Part shown: piece after piece, positions 1 through 5,104 of the stretch
How the letters are laid out: every line of letters begins with the position of its first letter
Position numbering within the stretch: position 1 is the first letter of the stretch
NCBI GenBank assembly: GCA_023451115.1
Contig: JAEXFV010000144.1
Coordinates: 1-7,861 of the forward strand
DNA from: Bacillota bacterium
GTDB taxonomy: Bacteria > Bacillota > Clostridia > Christensenellales > CAG-138
DNA length: 7,861 nucleotides
Reading direction: 5' to 3'
Notes under the pieces: generated by a model
The model's input: only the letters and a program-made list of their open reading frames with translations
Told to the model about the DNA's origin: nothing
Databases searched by the model: none
Position numbers and translations under genes: made by a program

Positions 1-71
1 CCTGTGTACAGGGTTGCCCCAATCAGGCAATTGTGTTTGAGGACCGGGAGGAACGCCTATGCGCTATGTAA
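1..71 (+). CDS. 4Fe-4S ferredoxin-type subunit of a glutamate synthase-like complex (C-terminal fragment)
   Basis: Only the last 22 residues are visible, read from base 3 to a TAA at 69-71. They begin CVQGCPNQAIVFEDREE. The CxxxCP pattern is the end of a CxxCxxCxxxCP [4Fe-4S] ligand set, in which the last Cys-Pro is typical of bacterial ferredoxin domains. The reading frame overlaps the start of the downstream FAD oxidoreductase by 13 nt, so the two are almost certainly co-transcribed and translationally coupled. In split glutamate synthases of Clostridia and archaea, a small dicluster ferredoxin protein often precedes the FAD reductase and would pass electrons between the FAD protein and the FMN subunit. 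That role is inferred from family and neighbours. The tail could instead be the end of a larger ferredoxin-containing FMN subunit, because the rest of the gene lies outside the window. Confidence 0.72.
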   Translation, partial: CVQGCPNQAIVFEDREERLCAM

Positions 72-1288
72 TCATCGGCAATTCCGTTGCGGCAGCAGGT
101 TGCATTGCAGGGATCCGGCAGCAGGACCCCCAGGGGGAGATTACCGTGATCGGGAAAGAGCCATATGGTGCTTACTCCCGCCCGCTGATTTCCTACCTGC
201 TCCAGGGCAAAACCGATCTGGTGCGTATGCGGTACCGGCCGGACGCGTTTTACCAGGAACACGGGTGTGTGATGCGCCTGGGAGAGACGGCATCAGCCAT
301 TGACCCAGCCCAAAAACAGGTGCGGCTCGAACAGGGGGAGGTTCTGCCTTATGACAAACTTTTAGTGGCCACTGGTTCCCGGCCTTTTATCCCCCCAACA
401 GAGGGGTTGGAAGAGGTAGAGCAGCGGTTCACGTTTATGACATTGGACGATGCGCTCACTTTAGCGCAGGCTTTAACCCCACAAAGCCGGGTATTGATCC
501 TGGGCGCAGGCTTAATTGGGCTGAAATGCGCGGAGGCAATTTATGAAAAAACCGGGAACATCACGGTGGTGGACCTGGCGTCCCGTATTCTTTCCAGCGT
601 CTTGGACGAAGCGGGAGCAACCCGGATGCAACGGCATTTGGAGGGAAAAGGCATTTCCTTTGTATTGGGGGACAGTGTGGCCCGTTTCCAGGGTGGGCGC
701 GCAAAGCTGCAAAAAGGCGGGGAACTTCCCTTTGATATTCTGGTGGAGGCGGTGGGCGTGCGGCCGGAAACCGGGCTGGTCGCCCAGGCAGGGGGCAAAG
801 TGGAACGGGGCATTGTAACAGGCCTTTATGGGGAAACCTCTTTGCCGGATGTATATGCCGCAGGGGACTGCGCCCAGTGCCATGATGTTTCTTCCGGCAC
901 AGACCGGGTGCTGGCCCTGTTGCCCAACGCTTATCTGCAGGGCCATTGCGCCGGCGTACACATGGCAGGCGGGGATTGCGCACCCCGTCCATTGCTGCCC
1001 ATGAATGCCACAGGATTGCTGGGGCTGCATATGATTACTGCAGGCAGCTATCAGGGGCAGGATTTGGTGATGGAGGATGAGGCCAGCTACAAGCGGCTGT
1101 TTTTTGAGGATGACAAGCTAAAAGGATATATCCTCATAGGCGATGTGGAACGGGCCGGCATCTACACGGCGCTGATACGGGAAGGTACGCCGCTTTCCTC
1201 CATCGATTTTGAGTTGATTGCAAAGCGGCCGCAGCTTATGGCCTTCCAAAAGGCAGACCGCATGAAGAAGTTGGGAGGGATAGGATGA
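59..1288 (+). CDS. NAD(P)H/FAD-dependent oxidoreductase, glutamate synthase-associated reductase subunit
   Basis: The protein has 409 residues and belongs to the pyridine nucleotide-disulfide oxidoreductase class. It would accept electrons from NAD(P)H on FAD and hand them to the ferredoxin/FMN subunits of a glutamate synthase-like enzyme in the cytoplasm. Visible motifs are an N-terminal FAD-binding strand with GNSVAAAG (residues 7-14), the YSRPLIS segment (39-45), an ATGSRP motif (105-110), a second Rossmann motif LGAGLIG (148-154) for the nicotinamide nucleotide, and the FAD-closing VYAAGDCAQ (265-273). An Asp near residue 172, at the end of the second beta strand of the nucleotide domain, would favour NADH over NADPH; this is inference. 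No CxxxxC redox-active disulfide is seen in the usual place, so it is not a classical disulfide reductase. The ATG at 59 follows GGGAGG (46-51) by 7 nt. The stop overlaps the next start as ATGA (1285-1288). The function is supported mainly by the ferredoxin and GXGXG neighbours. Taken alone it could be annotated only as a NAD(P)/FAD oxidoreductase. Confidence 0.88.
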   Translation: MRYVIIGNSVAAAGCIAGIRQQDPQGEITVIGKEPYGAYSRPLISYLLQGKTDLVRMRYRPDAFYQEHGCVMRLGETASAIDPAQKQVRLEQGEVLPYDKLLVATGSRPFIPPTEGLEEVEQRFTFMTLDDALTLAQALTPQSRVLILGAGLIGLKCAEAIYEKTGNITVVDLASRILSSVLDEAGATRMQRHLEGKGISFVLGDSVARFQGGRAKLQKGGELPFDILVEAVGVRPETGLVAQAGGKVERGIVTGLYGETSLPDVYAAGDCAQCHDVSSGTDRVLALLPNAYLQGHCAGVHMAGGDCAPRPLLPMNATGLLGLHMITAGSYQGQDLVMEDEASYKRLFFEDDKLKGYILIGDVERAGIYTALIREGTPLSSIDFELIAKRPQLMAFQKADRMKKLGGIG

Positions 1289-2016
1289 ACAGCGTCATTT
1301 GCGCTAAAACCATGGAGTTTGCAGCGTTAAACAAGGCAGTGCGTCAGGCTGCTCCCGGAGAAATCACCTTGCAGGGATGCCTGGGGCAGCGCTATATCGG
1401 AGACGGCCTGGGCGAGGAAAAATCCCTGGTAATTCAGGGCGTGCCCGGCAACGGCCTGGGAGCTTACCTGAACGGCGCCCGGATAACGGTGGAGGGAAAT
1501 GCGCAGGATGCCACCGGGGACACCATGAACGGCGGTATGATACTGGTGCGGGGCAGCGCCGGGGATGCGACTGGCTATGCCATGCGGGGCGGCAAAATAT
1601 ATATTGGAGGGGATACGGGATACCGGGCAGGCATTCACATGAAGGCCTACCAGGAAAAACAGCCTCTTTTGGTGATTGGCGGCTGCGCTGGCAGTTTTTT
1701 AGGGGAATACCAGGCAGGCGGCGTCATCGTGGTGTTGGGGCTCAATGCCCAGGGAAAGGTGCCGGTGAATTATTTTTGCGGCACCGGAATGCACGGCGGG
1801 GTGATTTATCTCAGAAGCCGGCAGCTGCCGAAGGATTTGCCCCCTCAGGTAGCAGCTAGGGAAGCGGATGAGGCGGATCAACAATGCATTCTGGCTCATA
1901 TAGGGGAATATTGCAAGCTGTTTGACCTGGATGCGGAAGAGATTATGCAGGCCAACTTCTACGTGCTTACTCCGAATACGCAAAATCCCTATCATAGGCT
2001 ATATACCTATAACTAA
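1285..2016 (+). CDS. GXGXG-domain protein, glutamate synthase domain-3-like subunit
   Basis: This 243-residue protein resembles the C-terminal (third) domain of the glutamate synthase large subunit, which is a separate polypeptide in split enzymes. Repeated glycine-rich turns form the right-handed beta-helix signature: GVPGNGLG (52-59), GNAQDATGDTMNGG (71-84), GSAGDATGYAMRGG (90-103) and GDTGYRAG (109-116), continuing to about residue 172. In intact glutamate synthases this domain is structural and helps shape the ammonia tunnel between the glutaminase and FMN sites. The same fold occurs in the FwdC/FmdC subunit of formylmethanofuran dehydrogenase, but the reductase and ferredoxin neighbours favour the glutamate synthase type. 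The last ~70 residues (from about 174) lie outside the repeats and look helical. The ATG overlaps the upstream stop as ATGA and is preceded by GGGAGGG (1273-1279), so translational coupling is likely. The glutaminase and FMN subunits are not in the window and should lie upstream. Confidence 0.88.
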   Translation: MNSVICAKTMEFAALNKAVRQAAPGEITLQGCLGQRYIGDGLGEEKSLVIQGVPGNGLGAYLNGARITVEGNAQDATGDTMNGGMILVRGSAGDATGYAMRGGKIYIGGDTGYRAGIHMKAYQEKQPLLVIGGCAGSFLGEYQAGGVIVVLGLNAQGKVPVNYFCGTGMHGGVIYLRSRQLPKDLPPQVAAREADEADQQCILAHIGEYCKLFDLDAEEIMQANFYVLTPNTQNPYHRLYTYN

Positions 2017-2050
2017 ATAAAATAGCAAAAAACGGCCTATTTCATCATGG

Positions 2051-2084
2051 AACAGCCTGGAAACGATTGTGCCCGGGCTGTTTT
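2051..2084 (+). terminator. Stem-loop terminator after the glutamate synthase-like operon
   Basis: A 10-bp stem pairs AACAGCCTGG (2051-2060) with CCGGGCTGTT (2073-2082), including one T-G wobble, across a 12-nt loop. It begins 34 nt after the TAA of the GXGXG gene. The T run is only four bases (2081-2084) and partly within the stem, so termination efficiency is uncertain. Position and stem strength favour an intrinsic terminator. Confidence 0.6.
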
Positions 2085-2121
2085 GCGGCGTATTGGGATT
2101 GAAAAAATAAATTGGAAAAGC

Positions 2122-2148
2122 ATATCTGATACAATTTGTATCAGATAT
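2122..2148. promoter_or_regulatory. Perfect 27-bp palindrome upstream of btpA (palindrome 1), probable regulator binding site
   Basis: Two exactly complementary 13-nt arms, ATATCTGATACAA (2122-2134) and TTGTATCAGATAT (2136-2148), flank a single T. The central 15 bases are identical to those of the palindrome at 4050-4076, in front of the lysR and eamA genes. No T run follows, so it does not read as a terminator. Its centre lies about 54 bp before a TATACT -10-like hexamer, or about -66 from the implied transcription start. LysR-type regulators characteristically place their main recognition site near -65. Assignment to the neighbouring LysR protein is inference. The symmetric core shows ATAC-N5-GTAT rather than a textbook T-N11-A box. 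Confidence 0.75.
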
Positions 2149-2163
2149 TATGAAATATTGGAT

Positions 2164-2194
2164 ATTTACTTGAGGATACCCTTTTTTGTATACT
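2164..2194 (+). promoter_or_regulatory. Candidate promoter of the btpA-like gene with a degenerate second regulator half-site pair
   Basis: A TATACT hexamer (2189-2194) is a good -10 match (5 of 6). The best -35 candidate is TTTACT (2164-2169), 4 of 6 at a 19-bp spacing. TTGAGG (2170-2175) is too close at 13 bp. A weak -35 is what an activator-dependent promoter often shows. GATAC (2175-2179) and GTATAC (2188-2193) repeat the half-sites of palindrome 1 with a wider gap and overlap the -10. This would suit the activation site of a LysR-type regulator. Confidence 0.4.
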
Positions 2195-2224
2195 CAGCAT
2201 AAAGCAGGTAATGCAAAACGCTGT

Positions 2225-2278
2225 GGCAACGGCGGCTTTGCCCCATTGCCTGGAGCCGTTATTTTAAAGCCAGGAGGT
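2225..2278 (+). promoter_or_regulatory. Structured 5' leader of btpA with competing hairpins over the ribosome binding site
   Basis: Several helices compete for the same bases. AACGGC (2228-2233) pairs with GCCGTT (2255-2260), followed by ATTTT. GGCAA (2225-2229) pairs with TTGCC (2246-2250). GGCTTT (2234-2239) pairs with AAAGCC (2266-2271). CCTGG (2249-2253) pairs with CCAGG (2270-2274), which overlaps the Shine-Dalgarno AGGAGGT (2272-2278). The pattern would allow attenuation or ribosome-site masking. I do not recognise a known riboswitch class, and short GC-rich helices can arise by chance. Confidence 0.3.
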
Positions 2279-2286
2279 ATGTCATA

Positions 2287-3093
2287 ATGTGGACCGATGA
2301 AATGTTTGGTGTCAAAAAACCTATTATTGCCCTGCTGCATCTGGATCCGTTGCCCGGAGACCCAAATTATTGCGGCTGTATGGAGCAGGTGCTGGAACAT
2401 GCCCATCAAGACCTGATGGCCCTTCAGACGGGCGGAGTGGATGGCATTCTGGTTGCCAACGAGTTTGGCTTTCCGTATTCCCCTGAAACGGATTTTGCTA
2501 CAGTGGCTGCCATGGCATACCTGATTGGGAAGTTTAAAAACGATTTTAAAGTGCCATATGGCGTGAACGTGATCCTCAATGGCATTGCGGCTATCGACCT
2601 GGCTGCCGCTACCGGCGCCCAGTTTGTGCGCAGTGCTTTTACCGGCGCTTATATGGGGGAATACGGGCTGGATGTGCCCAACAACCGTAAAGCGGTGCGC
2701 CGCAAATATGAGTTGGGCCTCAAGGGCCTTAAGATGTTCTATAAAGTCAACCATGAAAGCGACGGTTATCTGGTAGAGCGGGATGTTGAGGCAATAACCA
2801 AATCCATCGTGTTCCAAACCAATGTTGACGCCCTTTGTGTTTCCGGGGCCAGCTCCGGCGGAGAAACCAGCTCCGAGCTGCTGGAAAAGGTTAAAAAGGC
2901 TGCGGGGGATGTGCCAGTGTTCTGCAACACAGGCGTAACCCTGGATAACGTGAAGGAAAAAATGAAGATCGCAGACGGCGCCTGCGTAGGCACCACGTTA
3001 AAGGAAGCGGGCAAGTTCTGGTATACCCGTGTGGATGTGGAGCGGGTGAAGGCGTTTATGGAGGTTATGAAGGAAATCCGCGCTTCCTTGTAG
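2287..3093 (+). CDS. btpA: BtpA/SgcQ-family TIM-barrel protein
   Basis: The 268-residue sequence matches the BtpA/SgcQ family over its full length. It shows IIALLHLDPLPGDP (13-26), TGGVDGILVANEFGFPY (48-64), GVNVILN (92-98), VRSAFTGAYMGEYGL (114-128), DALCVSGASSGGET (181-194), VFCNTGVTLDNV (211-222) and DGACVGTTLKEAGKFWYTRVDVERVKAFM from 230. The alternating hydrophobic strands with glycine-rich ends, and the late G-V-T and VGTTLK loops, resemble phosphate-binding loops of TIM-barrel enzymes. No signal peptide or membrane segment is seen, so it is probably cytoplasmic. In cyanobacteria BtpA supports accumulation of photosystem I reaction-centre proteins, and SgcQ of Escherichia coli sits in a sugar-related operon. 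No reaction is established to my knowledge, and a photosynthetic role is very unlikely here. The ATG follows AGGAGGT (2272-2278) by 8 nt. The gene appears monocistronic and ends 21 bp from the convergent lysR gene. Palindrome 1 upstream suggests control by that regulator. Confidence 0.87.
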   Translation: MWTDEMFGVKKPIIALLHLDPLPGDPNYCGCMEQVLEHAHQDLMALQTGGVDGILVANEFGFPYSPETDFATVAAMAYLIGKFKNDFKVPYGVNVILNGIAAIDLAAATGAQFVRSAFTGAYMGEYGLDVPNNRKAVRRKYELGLKGLKMFYKVNHESDGYLVERDVEAITKSIVFQTNVDALCVSGASSGGETSSELLEKVKKAAGDVPVFCNTGVTLDNVKEKMKIADGACVGTTLKEAGKFWYTRVDVERVKAFMEVMKEIRASL

Positions 3094-3114
3094 GGGAAAT
3101 ACCGGGCTTTCATA

Positions 3115-3987
3115 TCAGCCGCTGGCAAGGTGCTTGCAAATATACTCAATCATTTTCCTTGCTGCAGGAGAAGCGCTTTCAAGCGAGGGGACTGCAATGC
3201 CCAAAGTAATATAGCGAGGCGGGTCAAAGGGCAGCATCGCCACATGGTTGGTGCGCCCTTTTGTAATGAGCTCGTTCATGATGCTGATGCCTAGGCCGCA
3301 TTCAATCATGGACAGCGCCGCATAGTTTTCAATGGTGGAAAACTGGATATCGGGGCGGATGCCGTCCTCTTCCAATAGCTGCACCACATCGCAGTCCCGC
3401 CCCCTTGCAGGCATAATAAAGGGTTGACCGTTGCAGGCTTTCGGTTGAATGGCCGAAAGCCCGGCCAAGGGGTGGTCTGGCGGGAGCACCACCAGCATCT
3501 GATCCTGCCTTAGGGGGATCCATTGGTAGCTTTGATTTTTCTGATCGCTGTACAGGCAAAAATCCACCTGATAGTTCGCCAACCAATCGTCCAGTTCCTG
3601 GTGTACCCCTTCCAGCAGTTGGATTTCCACCTTGGGAAAGTCCTGGCGGAACGCTTGCAACACCGGGGGCAGCCATTGCGCTGCAATGCTGGAATAAGCG
3701 CCAATCGTTACTTTGCCGCTGGAAATGCCCCGCAGTTCCTCCACGCGCTGCTGCAATCCTGCATTGGCGCGTACCAGTTCCCGGATGGAAGGCAGCAGGG
3801 CTTCCCCAGCAGCCGTAAGGGTCACGCCGGACCGGCCGCGCCGCAGCAGAACCATATCCGTTTCGTTCTCGATTGCGTCAGCCATATGGCTTACCCCGGA
3901 AGGCGTATATCCCATTTCTTCTGCTGCGGCAGAAAAACTGCCCAGCTCTACCGCGCGGAGAAAAGCCTGATATTTCTGGATATCCAT
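3115..3987 (-). CDS. LysR-type transcriptional regulator
   Basis: The 290-residue length and layout are typical of the family. An N-terminal winged helix-turn-helix occupies about residues 1-62: YQAFLRAVELGSFSAAAEEMGYTPSGVSHMADAIE and then LLRRGRSGVTLTAAG. A linker helix (about 63-90) leads into a periplasmic-binding-protein-like effector domain from VTIGAYSSIA (about 94) to the C-terminus. The effector domain has the usual two-lobe features, such as MLVVLPPDHPLAG and the CGLGISIMNEL segment. The ligand cannot be read from the sequence. The ATG at 3987 follows AAAGGAG (4005-3999) by 11 nt, slightly long but acceptable. The gene is divergent from eamA and convergent with btpA. A perfect 27-bp palindrome lies about 76 bp upstream of its start and a copy with the same core lies before btpA, so autoregulation plus control of both neighbours is inferred. 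No terminator is evident in the 21 bp separating its stop from that of btpA. Confidence 0.93.
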   Translation of the reverse strand: MDIQKYQAFLRAVELGSFSAAAEEMGYTPSGVSHMADAIENETDMVLLRRGRSGVTLTAAGEALLPSIRELVRANAGLQQRVEELRGISSGKVTIGAYSSIAAQWLPPVLQAFRQDFPKVEIQLLEGVHQELDDWLANYQVDFCLYSDQKNQSYQWIPLRQDQMLVVLPPDHPLAGLSAIQPKACNGQPFIMPARGRDCDVVQLLEEDGIRPDIQFSTIENYAALSMIECGLGISIMNELITKGRTNHVAMLPFDPPRYITLGIAVPSLESASPAARKMIEYICKHLASG

Positions 3988-4049
3988 GGTTGCCCCTGCT
4001 CCTTTAGGAACCGTAAGTTTCCTGAATTATTTTGTGAAAGCGTTCCGCT

Positions 4050-4076
4050 TTTTTTGATACAATTTGTATCAAAAAA
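4050..4076. promoter_or_regulatory. Perfect 27-bp palindrome in the lysR/eamA intergenic region (palindrome 2)
   Basis: The arms TTTTTTGATACAA (4050-4062) and TTGTATCAAAAAA (4064-4076) flank a single T. The core GATACAATTTGTATC (4056-4070) is identical to that of palindrome 1 (2128-2142). The outer six bases differ at three positions between the two sites, but each site remains perfectly self-complementary. The centre lies 76 bp from the lysR start codon and 88 bp from the eamA start codon, a standard location for a LysR-type regulator acting on itself and on a divergent target. The binding protein is inferred from proximity. Confidence 0.75.
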
Positions 4077-4085
4077 CAGAGAAAG

Positions 4086-4122
4086 CCGCCATTATTTCAA
4101 ATAATAGGCGGGGAGCGTTTTT
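4086..4122 (+). promoter_or_regulatory. Hairpin with downstream T run in the eamA leader (possible attenuator)
   Basis: CCGCC-ATTATT (4086-4096) pairs with AATAAT-(A)-GGCGG (4100-4111), an 11-bp stem with one bulged A and a TCA loop. A TTTTT run (4118-4122) follows after six bases. Flanking CAGA (4077-4080) and TCTG (4122-4125) could extend the structure. It lies between palindrome 2 and the eamA start, where no upstream plus-strand gene ends, so a leader or attenuator role is more natural than a gene-end terminator. The 6-nt gap before the T run weakens a strict terminator call. Confidence 0.35.
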
Positions 4123-4150
4123 CTGTCAATGGAACATGTGGAGGAAACCC

Positions 4151-5068
4151 ATGAAAAAAAACACAAAAGGCGCCTTACTGGCCCTTTCAGCAGGCGCGCT
4201 TTGGGGCGGCCTTGGGATAACGGTGCGCATGCTTGCCGGTTGCGGTTTATCCGCCATGCAGATTGTGGCATTGCGCTTTTGTATGGCTACGCTCCTTTTA
4301 GGGCTATTCATAACGGCAACGGACCGACGCAAATTTCATGTGGAGAAAAAAGACTGGAAGCTGCTTTTGCTGCTGGGGCTGGGCTGTATCCTTGTGTTTA
4401 ATACCGCTTATACCATCACCATAGGGCTAACCACTCTTTCCACAGCAAGCCTGCTGCTCTATACATCCCCGGTATGGGCGACCCTGCTGAGCGTGCCGGT
4501 ATGCAAAGAAAAGCTTACTGGCCGTAAGGTACTGGCCATATGCCTGTGCTTTTGCGGGCTTGTGCTGATGTCCGGCATTCTTACCGGTGCGCCTGCTGTT
4601 ACTGCCTTGGGGCTCGCAACCGGTCTGCTGGCAGGGGTGGGATATGGCTGCTATGGCGTGTTTGGCAAATTGCTGATGGAGCGGTACCATCCGCTCACTA
4701 CCACGTTTTATACCTTTGCTTTGGCAGGCATTGGAGGCATGCTGCTGTGCAATCCGGCTGAGGCGGTTTTCATTCTCCGTGAGCAGCCAAAAATTTTGGT
4801 TATGCTGTTGCTGGCCGCTTTGGTTTGCGTTGTAGCGCCTTATTTGCTTTACAATATGGCGTTAAGCCGCATGGAGGCCAGCCGTGCGGCGGTGATCGTG
4901 GCGGTGGAGCCGGTTTCTGCTGCAATCTGTGGGTGGATTATTTATCATGAGCCGGTTTTGCCAATCACTATGGCAGGGATGCTGGGGATTTTATTGTCTA
5001 TTCTGGTGCTCAACTGGCCAAAACCGGTGCAGAACAGCCAAAAAGCAGCACAAACAAAAAACGGATGA
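4151..5068 (+). CDS. EamA/DMT-family transporter
   Basis: This 305-residue integral membrane protein belongs to the drug/metabolite transporter superfamily, with two tandem EamA repeats and about ten predicted helices. Approximate spans are 7-27, 35-55, 70-88, 97-117, 126-145, 151-175, 184-202, 214-233, 244-265 and 270-289. Family marks include the ALSAGALWGGLGITVRML start, the TSPVWATLLS segment in helix 4 and its counterpart VEPVSAAICGWIIYHEPV around helix 9. EamA proteins move small metabolites such as amino acids across the cytoplasmic membrane; the substrate here is unknown. The ATG at 4151 follows GGAGG (4140-4144) by 6 nt. An in-frame TTG at 4064 would put the N-terminus inside palindrome 2 and lacks a ribosome site, so it was not used. 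Divergence from the LysR gene around a palindromic site suggests that regulator controls it. The final codons overlap the terminator of the opposing ABC operon. Confidence 0.92.
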   Translation: MKKNTKGALLALSAGALWGGLGITVRMLAGCGLSAMQIVALRFCMATLLLGLFITATDRRKFHVEKKDWKLLLLLGLGCILVFNTAYTITIGLTTLSTASLLLYTSPVWATLLSVPVCKEKLTGRKVLAICLCFCGLVLMSGILTGAPAVTALGLATGLLAGVGYGCYGVFGKLLMERYHPLTTTFYTFALAGIGGMLLCNPAEAVFILREQPKILVMLLLAALVCVVAPYLLYNMALSRMEASRAAVIVAVEPVSAAICGWIIYHEPVLPITMAGMLGILLSILVLNWPKPVQNSQKAAQTKNG

Positions 5069-5084
5069 GCATTTTGCCCATCCG
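5056..5084 (-). terminator. Intrinsic terminator of the ABC exporter operon, overlapping the eamA stop
   Basis: Read on the minus strand, CGGATGGGC (5084-5076) pairs with GCTCATCCG (5070-5062), a 9-bp stem with one G-T wobble and a 5-nt AAAAT loop. A run of six T follows (5061-5056). It begins 20 bp past the stop of the permease gene. The stem includes the TGA of eamA (5066-5068), so the terminator lies partly inside the opposing coding sequence. On the plus strand the same stem lacks a T run and would be a poor terminator for eamA. Confidence 0.85.
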
Positions 5085-5104
5085 CAAGTTGTGGCGCCGC
5101 TGCC

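Noticed and set aside
512..1030. Long minus-strand open frames opposite the FAD oxidoreductase (also 561-992)
   Set aside because: They lie wholly inside a gene with clear motifs, their translations show no domain pattern, and they are shadow frames from its codon composition.
1405..1800. Tandem DNA repeat in the GXGXG gene
   Set aside because: The repetition is at the protein level (glycine-rich beta-helix turns). The nucleotide sequence is not an exact repeat array.
2122..2148. Palindrome 1 as a second terminator of the glutamate synthase-like operon
   Set aside because: No T run follows, the loop would be one base, the stem is AT-rich, a better stem-loop lies at 2051-2084, and its core is repeated before lysR/eamA.
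2194..2817. 207-residue minus-strand open frame over btpA and its leader
   Set aside because: It runs antisense to a full-length BtpA-family gene and across its ribosome site, with no recognisable domain or ribosome site of its own.
3523..4104. 193-residue plus-strand open frame over the lysR gene and intergenic region
   Set aside because: It is antisense to a complete LysR coding sequence and runs through palindrome 2, with no family resemblance.
4064..4150. N-terminal extension of the EamA protein from a TTG at 4064
   Set aside because: The added 29 residues are polar and unlike the family, the TTG lies in the palindrome with no ribosome site, and the ATG at 4151 has GGAGG at ideal spacing.
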